Both the position numbers and the translations under genes were made by a program. This document shows positions 16,382-24,846 of a DNA stretch of 64,000 bases, one piece after another. This stretch comes from Marivita sp030148515 (lineage in GTDB: Bacteria; Pseudomonadota; Alphaproteobacteria; Rhodobacterales; Rhodobacteraceae), in the NCBI RefSeq assembly GCF_048006345.1, contig NZ_CP180351.1, forward strand, positions 558,001-622,000. The letters run 5' to 3'. Every line of letters begins with the position of its first letter. Position 1 is the stretch's first letter. The notes below the pieces were generated by a model. That model had not been told where the DNA came from, ran no database searches, and saw only the letters and a program-made list of their open reading frames with translations.

Positions 16382-16928
16382 GTCGCATTTAGGAGAAACC
16401 ATCCAGGCGGAGGAGGGTCTGGGAACATGCGATCGCCCACCACCCAAGACGCGCATCGCCATGATTGACGATCTTCAACGATGAACCAGAACGGGGCGGT
16501 GGAGCTTTAGCGCCCGTTCAAGCGATGATCGCGTTCATCGCGACGCGGCGGTTTCCCTACCTCGCACATATCGGTTATATGAAGGTCGATGAGGTCGCCA
16601 AAGGTCTGGAGGCGGGAAACGGACGTGCTTGTAGGCGCCAGCCCCTGATCGACGCAGGGCTCTCCGCTTGGGCAGGGCCCAACGATGGGCGTCGTCGCGG
16701 CTTCGGGCCGTCTCGCGAAGCAAAGCGGCCCTTTCGTCTGATCAGGACGCAGGTCAGGCACCGGAGGGGAGCGCAGGTAGATGGAGGCCATTTTCGTGTG
16801 CGGCTCATGTGTGCAATGAGTTGGCGTAGAGGGGCAAATTCGGGGATATTTGGGCGTATTCCAGCGTGAGCCACATCCGCCGCCAACAGTTTGAAGATAC
16901 ACAAAAAATGCAAATAAAACAACACGCT

Positions 16929-17031
16929 AGATTGTCTACGGCCCCTATGATGGATGGTGGCGATTTTTATTTATTTTCAGTTTGTTAGGTTGTGTCGTGT
17001 GCAGCACATGTTCATGCTTCGATCGCGTGAT
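16929..17031. repeat. Dispersed 103-base repeat, copy 2
   Basis: Ungapped match to 7420-7522 with strongly conserved ends (ATGATGGATGGT and TTCGATCGCGTGAT) and a diverged centre. In both places it lies outside recognisable genes. Confidence 0.55.
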
Positions 17032-17613
17032 TTAGTGCGAAATCGCGGGCAATTCGGTTCGTGAGGGAACGAAACCTCTTCAGCGGTATCGAGCGCTCGC
17101 GACGGAGGGCGAAATGCGGCCGTACAGTTTGTCGGGCTCGAAGCTTCGTTTGGAATGCCGTTATCAGTGAACGCGCTATGAAGTTTGGTTGTGCAATTAA
17201 AGGGGCGGTCATTCTGTCTCGAGGTAGTGTTTCAGAAACCTGGCCGTGCAGGTCAAGAGCATGAAGAAGGCCCATTAGCTACGACGACGGATGCCCAAGG
17301 AGACGGCGGGTCGGCGTCGGTCTTGCGACCATTTGGCTGAGCGGTCGCGCAAAAAAGCTGGCTTGATTTCAGTGGCCTCGTCTCGTGGTCGCCTGCGGTG
17401 GCATGGAACTGAGAGTTCCGAGCGCGGCTGGCCAAAGAGCCGGCCATTATGCCAAAAGGTTCGACGGTCACGGCGATACTCGCGAGCGACGACATGATGC
17501 GCGAGCAGTCGTTGGCAGCGTGGCGCTGATCGAGTGGACTAAACGAGTGGAGCGTTCGCATGGGGGCATGACCACTCATTGAAGGAACCTCTCGTGCCGC
17601 TCACCGGCGATTG

Positions 17614-18024
17614 TCATTCAGCCGTTTCGCGGATCTCGAAGATCGTTGTTTCCCCCAGCTTCTTGACAAGGGATCGCTCGACTTCGGCCATCACGCTGGA
17701 GACGCGGTGATGAAAGGCATGCGCCACCTTGCAGTCGTGGGCCGCGTCGTCGGCTTCCACTGGGGCGAGGCGTTCGTCGAGCGCGAGGTAAACGTCCGCC
17801 AGCGTGATCTCTTTCGGCGACCGTGCGAGGCGCCAGCCGCCGGAATGGCCACCTTCCGACACGAGAAGACCGGCCTCGCGCAAGCTGCCGAGGACGCGAC
17901 GCACGACGACGGGGTTTGTCCCCGCATGTGCGGCGATGTCGGCCGACTTCCGCACCCTGTCCGGCTCTCCGGCCATGTGGCCCAGCGTGTGAAGGGCGAG
18001 TGACAGGCGACTGTTGCGTTTCAT
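17614..18024 (-). CDS. Rrf2-family transcriptional regulator
   Basis: A 136-residue winged-helix regulator: SRLSLALHTLGHMAGEPDRVRKSADIAAHAGTNPVVVRRVLGSLREAGLLVSEGGHSGGW is the Rrf2 DNA-binding core, followed by the family wing RLARSPKEITLADVYLAL. Only one Cys (about residue 98) is present, so the three-Cys iron-sulfur site of IscR/NsrR is missing and it belongs with YwnA-like members. The ATG at 18024 begins the domain; longer in-frame starts cross the promoter. It is divergent from the CobW gene and probably controls it. Confidence 0.88.
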   Translation of the reverse strand: MKRNSRLSLALHTLGHMAGEPDRVRKSADIAAHAGTNPVVVRRVLGSLREAGLLVSEGGHSGGWRLARSPKEITLADVYLALDERLAPVEADDAAHDCKVAHAFHHRVSSVMAEVERSLVKKLGETTIFEIRETAE

Positions 18025-18053
18025 GGCTTGGCTTTCGATCTCATGGCTCTTCT

Positions 18054-18096
18054 GTAACTTTGGTGGTTGCGCATATCCAGTAACTTGGATAGTTAC
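18054..18096. promoter_or_regulatory. Rrf2-type operators between Rrf2 and CobW genes
   Basis: GTAACT-N5-AGTTAC at 18080-18096 is a perfect inverted repeat. A weaker copy with the same spacing, GTAACT-N5-GGTTGC, starts 26 bases earlier at 18054. They sit in the 106-base divergent gap, suited to repression of both genes. Confidence 0.55.
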
Positions 18097-18130
18097 GCAA
18101 CCTGAATCGTTCTCTCCGGAAAGCATGCCT

Positions 18131-19339
18131 ATGTCAGACACCCGCCTTCCCGTCACTGTTCTGTCCGGCTTTCTCGGCGCCGGCAAGACCACGCTTCTTA
18201 ACCGAGTCCTGAACAACCGCGACGGTCGCCGCGTCGCGGTGATCGTGAACGACATGAGCGAGGTGAATATCGACGCTGACCTCGTCAGGGCCGATACTGA
18301 GCTCTCCCGCACCGACGAAACGTTGGTGGAAATGTCGAATGGCTGCATCTGCTGCACACTCCGCGACGATCTCCTGCAGGAGGTGCGCAAACTCGCAGCC
18401 GAAGGGCGCTTCGACTACCTGCTGATCGAATCCACCGGCATTTCCGAGCCTCTGCCGGTTGCGGCTACCTTCGATTTCCGCGACGAGGCGGGCGAGAGCC
18501 TGTCGGACGTCGCGCGCCTCGACACCATGGTGACGGTTGTCGACGCGGTGAATCTGCTCCGCGACTATTCCAGCCACAACTTCCTGCGCGACCGCGGCGA
18601 GACGCTCGGAGAGGAGGATGACCGCACGCTGGTCAACCTGCTCGTCGAACAGATCGAATTCGCCGACGTGGTCATCCTGAACAAGGTCGCCGATGCGGAA
18701 CCGCATCAGGTCGATGCGGCGCGGAAGATCATCCGCAGCCTGAACGCGGACGCAAAGATCATCGAGACGAACCACTCCGACGTGGCGGCCGAGGCGATCC
18801 TCGACACCGGCCTTTTTGATTTCGAGAAGGCCCATGAGCATCCGATGTGGGCGAAAGAGCTGTATGGCTTTGCCGACCATGTGCCCGAGAACGAGGAATA
18901 CGGTGTTGCGTCCTATGTCTACCGCGCCCGTCAACCCTTTGTGCCGGAGAGGATTTTCGCAGCTCTGAACGGTGATTTGCTCGGTGTGATCCGCGCCAAG
19001 GGTCATTTCTGGCTTGCGACCCGCCCCGACTGGGTGGCCGAGTTCTCGCTGGCCGGCGCGCTCTCTTCGGTCAAGCCGCTGGGCACGTGGTGGGCCGCGG
19101 TCCCGCGCGAACGCTGGCCCGAGCACGACAGCGCCTGCGCCTATATCGCACAGCATTGGGTCGAGCCGTGGGGTGACCGGCGTCAGGAGATCGTCTTCAT
19201 CGGCGCGGGCATCGACTGGCCAGCAATCAAGGCGCGGCTCGACGCCTGCCTGCTGCCCGAGCACCTCGCGCCCGGACCGGACGCGCTCCCAGACCTGCCC
19301 GATCCTTTCCCCGCCTGGCGCCGCCAGGCCGCAGCTTGA
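18131..19339 (+). CDS. CobW/COG0523-family GTPase, putative metal chaperone
   Basis: A 402-residue G3E GTPase. Walker A is GFLGAGKTTLLN (about residues 12-23), the metal-binding CxCC motif appears as NGCICCTLRDDLL, and the NKxD-type motif is ILNKVADAE. The CobW C-terminal domain follows (FVPERIFAALNGD, then WPEHDSACAYIAQHW and GDRRQEIVFIG). COG0523 proteins deliver zinc or cobalt to client enzymes. The start at 18131 is preferred over 18125 because GGAAAG is 7 bases upstream. Next to an AztD-like protein and DUF1826, a role in zinc supply is likely. Confidence 0.85.
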   Translation: MSDTRLPVTVLSGFLGAGKTTLLNRVLNNRDGRRVAVIVNDMSEVNIDADLVRADTELSRTDETLVEMSNGCICCTLRDDLLQEVRKLAAEGRFDYLLIESTGISEPLPVAATFDFRDEAGESLSDVARLDTMVTVVDAVNLLRDYSSHNFLRDRGETLGEEDDRTLVNLLVEQIEFADVVILNKVADAEPHQVDAARKIIRSLNADAKIIETNHSDVAAEAILDTGLFDFEKAHEHPMWAKELYGFADHVPENEEYGVASYVYRARQPFVPERIFAALNGDLLGVIRAKGHFWLATRPDWVAEFSLAGALSSVKPLGTWWAAVPRERWPEHDSACAYIAQHWVEPWGDRRQEIVFIGAGIDWPAIKARLDACLLPEHLAPGPDALPDLPDPFPAWRRQAAA

Positions 19340-19349
19340 GGACAGACCC

Positions 19350-20534
19350 ATGAAACAGATCCTGACGTTCACCACCGCCCTCGCGCTTGCTGCGCCCGCC
19401 ATCTCGCAGGCCCACGAGTTGCGCTACCGGCTGATCGTGGCTGATGCCGAAGCCGCGCAAATCCATATCGTCGATGCCGAGGATGACGCAGGGCCAACGC
19501 GCGTCGAAGTGGCCTCGCCCGCGCGGCTCTATCTCGGGCCAGACGGCCGCCATGCCTGGGCCGTGAGCCGCGATGCCGGGCAGGTACAGCTGCTGGACAC
19601 GGGCGTCGTCGAGGAAGATCACGGCGACCATTCTGCGATGATCCTTCAGGCACCCGCGCTCCTGCCTGCCACGGCAAGCGGCGAACGACCGGTGCATTTC
19701 AACATGGACGCGGCCCCCGTTGCGGTGTTCTGGGACGGGAGCGGCGTCGCTACGCTGCATGACGCGTCCGCCGCGGCCACGGGCGATCTCGCGCCGGTCA
19801 AGACCATCGAGACGGGCGCACCGCATCATGGCGTGGCCGTGCCGGTCGGCGACTTCACCATTGCGACCGTGGCCCCCGAAGGCGAGGGCCTGCCCGACAT
19901 TCTGGCGGTCCTTGGCCCTGACGGCGGGGAGCTGTCCCGCGTCGACTGCCAGAACCTGCATGGCGAGGGCAAGGCCGGTGGTTTCATCGCAGTCGGCTGC
20001 GAGAACGGCATCGCGATATTCGACACCTCGGTCACGCCGCCTGCGGGCCGGTTCGTCGCTTACCCCGAGGAGGTGCCTGCCGAAGGCATGATCCGTCAGC
20101 TTCTGAGCCCGCGCGACACCATGGCGCTCGTCGGCAACTGGGGCGCGACGCATATGGCGATCTTCGATCCCTCCTCGGAGACGGGCGATTTCCTCTTCGC
20201 GGAGTTTCCCGCCGCGCGGATGGCCTGGGCGCTCGATGAGACGGGCATGGAGGGGTTCGCGATGCTGGCCGATGGGCGGCTTGTCCGGTTCTCTGCGCTC
20301 ACGGGGCGCATCCTCGGCGAGGCGGCGGGCGTCACCGGGGCCTATTCGATGGAGCGCGGCGTCACCCGGCCCATGATGGCAGTGGCCGGTCACCGCGTGG
20401 CCGTCTCCGACCCCGCCGCGGGGCAGGTCGTCATGGTCGATGCCGACACGCTGGAGATCGTGGACCGGGTCGATCTGGGCAGTCAGCCGCAATCGCTGCT
20501 CCTGCTCACGGCAAAGTCCGAGCATGCGCACTGA
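19350..20534 (+). CDS. aztD: AztD-like periplasmic zinc metallochaperone (beta-propeller)
   Basis: A 394-residue exported protein with signal peptide MKQILTFTTALALAAPAISQA and then HELRYRLIVADAEAAQIHIVD. The repeated blades are those of a seven-bladed propeller. Histidine-rich segments such as EEDHGDHSAM (about residues 90-99) and APHHGVAV suit metal binding. It resembles AztD, which in Paracoccus denitrificans binds zinc and passes it to the AztC binding protein. No aztABC lies nearby. It begins 10 bases after the CobW stop. Confidence 0.72.
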   Translation: MKQILTFTTALALAAPAISQAHELRYRLIVADAEAAQIHIVDAEDDAGPTRVEVASPARLYLGPDGRHAWAVSRDAGQVQLLDTGVVEEDHGDHSAMILQAPALLPATASGERPVHFNMDAAPVAVFWDGSGVATLHDASAAATGDLAPVKTIETGAPHHGVAVPVGDFTIATVAPEGEGLPDILAVLGPDGGELSRVDCQNLHGEGKAGGFIAVGCENGIAIFDTSVTPPAGRFVAYPEEVPAEGMIRQLLSPRDTMALVGNWGATHMAIFDPSSETGDFLFAEFPAARMAWALDETGMEGFAMLADGRLVRFSALTGRILGEAAGVTGAYSMERGVTRPMMAVAGHRVAVSDPAAGQVVMVDADTLEIVDRVDLGSQPQSLLLLTAKSEHAH

Positions 20535-21169
20535 CGGCCTCGTCCGAGAGGTCGTTCGCGATGCCGCCATCGGGGTCGGCGTCGCGGACACGCCCGAGGG
20601 GCTCTCGGCACTCCATCGTCCCGGCTGCGCCGCGGCGATCTGGCGGCGGCAGCCCTTGCCGGGGTTCCAGTCGTGGATCGACGGGCTCGATCCAGCTCTT
20701 CTCCCAAAGGCGCGGGTCATCCTGCGCCCAGAAGCCGTTTGCGCGGCCGCGATACAGATTTGCGAGGCTTGCGGCACCCCCGACTGCGCTGAACGCGCGC
20801 GGCTGATCGACGACGTGGCGGCGCTGGCGGAAGTGTTTTCGACCGTCATGAAAGCGCGCTGGCTGCGGCTGCGGCTCGACGTGGTGAGCACCAATGCTTG
20901 TCGCAAATTCCATATCGACGCGGTCACTGCCCGTTTGGTCTGCACCTACCGCGGCACGGGCACGCAATATGGCATCTCGATCAATGGTGCCGACCCTCAA
21001 CGCGTTTTCACCGTGCCCACGGGCGCACCCATCCTGCTGCGCGGCACGCTCTGGCCCGAAGTTCCGTGGTCCGGCCTGCTTCACCGCTCGCCACCCATCG
21101 AAGGCACCGGCGAGACGCGAACTCGTGCTCGTGCTCGACCCGGTGGACGATCCGGAGGATACCCTATGA
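20524..21169 (+). pseudogene. DUF1826 protein gene with a one-base frameshift near its 3' end
   Basis: DUF1826 protein of about 214 residues (LPGFQSWIDGLDP, RLRLDVVSTNACRKFHIDAVTARLVCTYRGTGTQYG, GAPILLRGTLWPE, LLHRSPPIEGTGETR). After GETR the visible frame becomes Arg/Gly-rich and runs on into the next gene. Removing one A at about 21120-21121 restores LVLVLDPVDDPEDTL and a TGA at 21167-21169 that overlaps the next ATG as ATGA, as expected for a coupled operon. Either a true mutation or a sequencing error. DUF1826 genes often accompany COG0523/zinc genes; the function is unknown. Confidence 0.8.
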
Positions 21170-21462
21170 GACAGAGCAACCGGGGCGCGACCCGTCTGAA
21201 GACCAAGCGGCGCGACGAAGACCCGATGCGGGAGTACGACCGGCTCCCGGCAGACCTGCGCGCTTGGCTGGCCACGGCTGCGCTACCCTGGCGGCCGCGC
21301 TCGGTACAGCGCGCGTTCGTAAAGGCCCTGGCCGAAACGGGGGATCGTGACGTTGCGCTGACCCGAATAACCGCGCTGCAAGGCCGCCTCGTTGCACGGG
21401 ATGCGGCGGCGGTCTGGGGGCCGGACCATCCCGCGGTGAGAGGCGAGCAGATATCGAAATAG
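21166..21462 (+). CDS. DUF6525-like small protein
   Basis: A 98-residue basic protein (MREYDRLPADLRAWLATAALPWRPRSVQRAF, then TRITALQGRLVARDAAAVWGPDHPAV). It resembles small proteins found beside DUF1826 genes in Rhodobacterales, annotated DUF6525. No catalytic motif is seen. Its ATG overlaps the restored DUF1826 stop. Because of the upstream frameshift, it is currently in the same open frame as DUF1826 and could also be made as a fusion. Confidence 0.65.
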   Translation: MRQSNRGATRLKTKRRDEDPMREYDRLPADLRAWLATAALPWRPRSVQRAFVKALAETGDRDVALTRITALQGRLVARDAAAVWGPDHPAVRGEQISK

Positions 21463-21526
21463 ATGCCCTTTTTCTTTAACTCTGGGCAAAAGGACACAAT
21501 TGCGAAAAACAAGGATCACGGGTAAA

Positions 21527-21544
21527 CCTTCCCCCATGGGAAGG
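21527..21544 (+). promoter_or_regulatory. Hairpin covering the ribosome site of the next gene
   Basis: CCTTCCC-CCAT-GGGAAGG is a perfect 7-bp stem. Its right arm is the GGAAGG ribosome site for the ATG at 21554. It could limit translation of the first gene of the copper set. Confidence 0.45.
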
Positions 21545-21553
21545 TTGCGTCAA

Positions 21554-21919
21554 ATGAACTGGGAGCGGGCCGTGTCAGTGCTTTGCGCACTGGCGCTGAT
21601 GCTGGTTGCCTTCGGGCATCGCCCCGTCGAGACCGACCCGCGCTTGTCCGACCCGCAAATCGCGGCCTATCTGGCCGCCGGCGGGTCGCTCGCCGATTTC
21701 TGCATAACGGGCGACGACGGGCAGGATCACGCCGCTCATGCCGATTGCCCGGCCTGCACCATCGCCAAGAACATGACACTGGCCCCAGCATGTCTTGCCC
21801 CTTCTGACCTTGTTGTCTGGTCCGGTCACCGCGCCGCATGGCCTGAAACCCTCGTCCTGACCGGTCTCGGCCCGCGCGCGCCACCGGCCCGGGGTCCTCC
21901 GTCCTTCCAGTTGATCTGA
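21554..21919 (+). CDS. DUF2946-like small exported or membrane protein
   Basis: A 121-residue protein with an N-terminal hydrophobic segment (ERAVSVLCALALMLVAFGH) and a central DHAAHADCPACTIAK, where a His-rich stretch and a CxxC could bind copper; such DUF2946 proteins lead copper operons. The start at 21554 follows GGAAGG by about 9 bases; an in-frame ATG at 21536 lies inside the hairpin loop. It precedes mbnP by about 80 bases. Confidence 0.62.
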   Translation: MNWERAVSVLCALALMLVAFGHRPVETDPRLSDPQIAAYLAAGGSLADFCITGDDGQDHAAHADCPACTIAKNMTLAPACLAPSDLVVWSGHRAAWPETLVLTGLGPRAPPARGPPSFQLI

Positions 21920-21998
21920 CCTCGCTTCGGCTCCGCACCGTGCGGGCCATGTCCGTCCGCCTGCACGCGGACATCTGATCAATCTGGATGACCCTCAC

Positions 21999-22883
21999 AT
22001 GAAACACCTTCTCCTTGCGGCCACGGCCGCCCTCGTCGCCAGCCCGGCGCTTGCCGACATAACTGTCGAAATCCCCTTCACCGCCGAGATCGCGGGTGCG
22101 CCCTTTGCCTGCACCGAGAGCTATACCGGCCTCGGCAGCGCCGCCACCGAGGTGCAGTTCCTCGATTTCCGGCTGTTCGTCTCCTCGGCCAACCTGATCG
22201 CCGCCGACGGCACCCGCGTGCCTGTTGCGCTGGAGCAAGATGGCGCCTGGCAGATCGAGAATATCGCCCTTCTGGACTTCGAGGACGGCACCGGGTCTTG
22301 CGCCAACGGCACGCCGCAGGTGAACACCACGCTGCGAGGCACCGTACCGGAGGGGGAATATCGCGGGCTCGAGTTCGAGGTCGGCGTTCCCTTCGATTGG
22401 AACCATGGCGATCCCACCACCGCGCCTGCGCCAATGAACCTGACGGCGATGTTCTGGAACTGGCGCGGCGGCTACAAGTTCGTGAAGATCGAATTCTCGC
22501 CCACCGCGCCCTCGGGCATGTCCATGACGGCCGAAGGCCACAGCGAGGATGCGACCCACGGGCAGGGGCCGCGCGGTTGGATGCTCCACCTTGGATCGAC
22601 GCAATGCGCCGCGCCCGAGGCGACGACGCCGCCGTCCGAAGCCTGCGCCAACCCCAACCGTGTCGCCGTTGCCCTGCCTGACTTCGTTCCGGGTGAGAGC
22701 ACCGTGGTGATCGACCCCGCCGTCGTCGTGGCGGGCGCGGACCTGACGCAGAACACGCCCGAGACCAGCCCCGGCTGCATGTCCTTCCCCAACGATCCGG
22801 ACTGCAACACGGTGCTGCCGCGGCTGGGGCTGGCGTTCAATGCCTTCCCGGCCGAGGAGCAACTGCTCGTCTCGATGCGCTGA
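21999..22883 (+). CDS. mbnP: MbnP-family copper-binding protein (metallo-mystery pair)
   Basis: A 294-residue periplasmic protein with signal peptide MKHLLLAATAALVASPALA, then ITVEIPFTAEIAGAPFACTESY. It carries the four-Cys pattern of the TIGR04052 family, several further Cys (SPGCMSFPNDPDC), and FWNWRGGYKF with the Trp that in characterised MbnP is oxidised to kynurenine by MbnH to build the copper site. It is followed 10 bases later by mbnH. No methanobactin precursor gene lies nearby, as is usual for such pairs outside methanotrophs. Confidence 0.85.
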   Translation: MKHLLLAATAALVASPALADITVEIPFTAEIAGAPFACTESYTGLGSAATEVQFLDFRLFVSSANLIAADGTRVPVALEQDGAWQIENIALLDFEDGTGSCANGTPQVNTTLRGTVPEGEYRGLEFEVGVPFDWNHGDPTTAPAPMNLTAMFWNWRGGYKFVKIEFSPTAPSGMSMTAEGHSEDATHGQGPRGWMLHLGSTQCAAPEATTPPSEACANPNRVAVALPDFVPGESTVVIDPAVVVAGADLTQNTPETSPGCMSFPNDPDCNTVLPRLGLAFNAFPAEEQLLVSMR

Positions 22884-22893
22884 CGGGGCGGTC

Positions 22894-24144
22894 ATGCGTC
22901 CCTTTGCGAGCCTCGCGCGGGTCGCGGGCAGGGGGGTCATTGCGGCTCCCCTCCTGATCCTTGGTGCGTCGGCGGTCCTCGCCGCAGTCTTCCTGCCGCG
23001 CAACGAAGTGCCGCTGGAAACGACCAGCGCGCGTCCCGCGATCCTCGATGCGTTCCGCTGGCCGATGCCCGCTTGGATGCCGCCGCCGCCGGTGCCGGAC
23101 GACATCACCATGACGCCCGATCTGGTCGATCTGGGGCGGCACCTCTTCTACGACGCGCGTCTTTCGGTCGACGGTCAGACAGCCTGTGCATCCTGCCACC
23201 AGCAGGAGCTGGCCTTCAGCGATGGCCGCCCGGTCGGCGTCGGCGCGCATGGCACGATCGGCCACCGCAATTCCCCGACGCTGGCCAATGTGGGCTATAT
23301 GCCCACGCTGACTTGGGCGAATCCGCATTTCACCACGCTGGAGTTTCAGGCGCTGGTGCCCTTGTTCGGCACCGAGCCGGTCGAGATGGGGATGGCGGGG
23401 CAGGAGGGTGCGCTTTTCACGCGCCTTGCCGCCGATCCCTACTATGCCGATGCCTTCCCGGCCGCCTTTCCCGAGCGACCCGCCCCCGATCTCTACACGA
23501 TCACCCGCGCGCTTGGGGCCTTCCAGCGCACGCTGATCTCGCTGAACAGCCCCTACGACCGCGCGACCTATTATGGCGAGGCAGATGCCATGTCCGACGC
23601 TGCCCGCCGCGGGCAGGCGCTGTTCTTCGATCATCGCCTCGAATGCTACCATTGCCACACCGGCGCGCTGATTTCCGACAATCTGCAGACCGCGCGTACT
23701 CCGTTCCCCGAGAACGCCTTTCACAATACCGGGCTCTACAACATCGGGGGCACCGGAGCCTATCCGGCGGGAGGCCTCGGCCTTTACGAATTCACCGGCG
23801 TTCCGTCAGACATGGGCCGCTTCCGCACGCCCAGCTTGCGCAATGTGGCCGTCACCGCGCCCTACATGCACGACGGGTCGATTGCCACACTGGAGGAGGT
23901 GATCCGCCATTACGCGGCGGGCGGGCGGACCATCACGGATGGGCCACACGCAGGTGCGGGCCACGAAAACCCGTATCGCGACAGCCTGATCGGCGGCTTC
24001 GAGGTCTCGGACGCCGAGATTGCCGACCTCACTGCCTTTCTCGAAAGCCTGACGGATCAGGACTTCCTGACCGATCCGGCCTTTGCGGACCCTTGGCCGG
24101 ACGGGCACCCGGCCAGTGCGAACAGGGTGATGCCCCTCAACTGA
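22894..24144 (+). CDS. mbnH: MbnH-family di-haem enzyme
   Basis: A 416-residue di-haem c-type protein of the bacterial cytochrome c peroxidase/MauG superfamily. An N-terminal membrane anchor or signal (about residues 13-33) is followed by haem motifs CASCH (98-102) and CYHCH (251-255). RFRTPSLRNVAVTAPYMHDGSIATLEEVIRHY is the conserved C-terminal block. MbnH oxidises a Trp of its partner MbnP. The ATG at 22894 keeps the anchor; the in-frame ATG at 22840 lies within mbnP. Confidence 0.87.
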   Translation: MRPFASLARVAGRGVIAAPLLILGASAVLAAVFLPRNEVPLETTSARPAILDAFRWPMPAWMPPPPVPDDITMTPDLVDLGRHLFYDARLSVDGQTACASCHQQELAFSDGRPVGVGAHGTIGHRNSPTLANVGYMPTLTWANPHFTTLEFQALVPLFGTEPVEMGMAGQEGALFTRLAADPYYADAFPAAFPERPAPDLYTITRALGAFQRTLISLNSPYDRATYYGEADAMSDAARRGQALFFDHRLECYHCHTGALISDNLQTARTPFPENAFHNTGLYNIGGTGAYPAGGLGLYEFTGVPSDMGRFRTPSLRNVAVTAPYMHDGSIATLEEVIRHYAAGGRTITDGPHAGAGHENPYRDSLIGGFEVSDAEIADLTAFLESLTDQDFLTDPAFADPWPDGHPASANRVMPLN

Positions 24145-24174
24145 AGCCAACATACCAACAGGAAACGCGCGACC

Positions 24175-24711
24175 ATGAAACATATTCTTGCACTTGCAGC
24201 TCTTGCCCTGCCTTTGGCCATTGGGACCGAGGCCCTCGCACACGCCACCTTCGCCGAAGGCAAGGTCGTGCAGGGTGAAACCGCCCGCCTGACCCTGCGT
24301 GTGCCGCATGGCTGCGGCGACGAGGCAACCTTGAGGGTCCGCATCCAGATCCCCGAGGGCCTGATCGCCGCGCAGCCGATGGTCAAGGCGGGCTGGGAGC
24401 TGGAGACCGTGACCGGCCCCTACGAGAACAGCTACGAGCTTTATGGACGCACGCTCACCGAAGGCGTGCGCGAGATCATCTGGTCGGGCGAATTGCCGGA
24501 TGCCTTCTACGACGAGTTCGTGTTCCGCGCCCGCGTGACCGACAGACTGCCCGCAGGCGAGGTGCTCTATATCCCCGCCATCCAGGAATGCGCCAACGGG
24601 GCCGAGCGCTGGATCGAGATCCCGGCGGCCGGACAGGACAGCCATGACCTCGAGGACCCGGCGCCCGGCGTGATGGTCGTGCCGGCCTCCTCTGGCGGTC
24701 ACGGGCATTGA
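24175..24711 (+). CDS. YcnI-like DUF1775 copper-binding protein
   Basis: A 178-residue exported protein. Signal peptide MKHILALAALALPLAIGTEALA leaves His as the first mature residue (HATFAEGKVVQG), matching the YcnI copper site, which uses the N-terminal His. The sequence RLTLRVPHGCGDEATLRVRIQIPEG is the DUF1775 core, and the C-terminus ends GGHGH. It sits between the MbnPH pair and copCD in the copper set. Confidence 0.85.
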   Translation: MKHILALAALALPLAIGTEALAHATFAEGKVVQGETARLTLRVPHGCGDEATLRVRIQIPEGLIAAQPMVKAGWELETVTGPYENSYELYGRTLTEGVREIIWSGELPDAFYDEFVFRARVTDRLPAGEVLYIPAIQECANGAERWIEIPAAGQDSHDLEDPAPGVMVVPASSGGHGH

Positions 24712-24797
24712 GGAATGATCCATGGCCGGTTCCCGAGTCCCTTCGGCGGCCATGGCGCATGCGGGGTGCGGCCCGGTCCGGGCGGCCCCGCGCAACT

Positions 24798-24832
24798 CCC
24801 ACCGGGACGATCTAGCGTCCCGGTGGGCTTTT
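24798..24832 (+). terminator. Strong intrinsic terminator inside the copper set
   Basis: CCCACCGGGACG pairs perfectly with CGTCCCGGTGGG (12-bp stem, ATCTAG loop), followed by CTTTTCC. It lies 15 bases before the copCD start, between ycnI-like and copCD, so it should end most transcripts from upstream. Confidence 0.8.
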
Positions 24833-24846
24833 CCTGGATATCCTTG

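Larger units (their letters stand above)
16198..17613. other. Non-coding or decayed stretch of 1.4 kb
   Basis: No open frame here shows a convincing product. It contains the AcoR-type operator (16356-16381), a short motif shared with 27466-27490, and copy 2 of the 103-base repeat (16929-17031). Frames such as 17012-17275 and 17253-17579 on the minus strand have no recognisable domain. The stretch looks like accumulated remnants between two functional blocks. Confidence 0.5.

Noticed and set aside
20440..21462. A single 340-residue protein spanning DUF1826 and DUF6525.
   Set aside because: The join reads as Arg/Gly-rich out-of-frame sequence, and a one-base change restores two proteins with an ATGA overlap. 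The long frame also begins inside the AztD-like gene.
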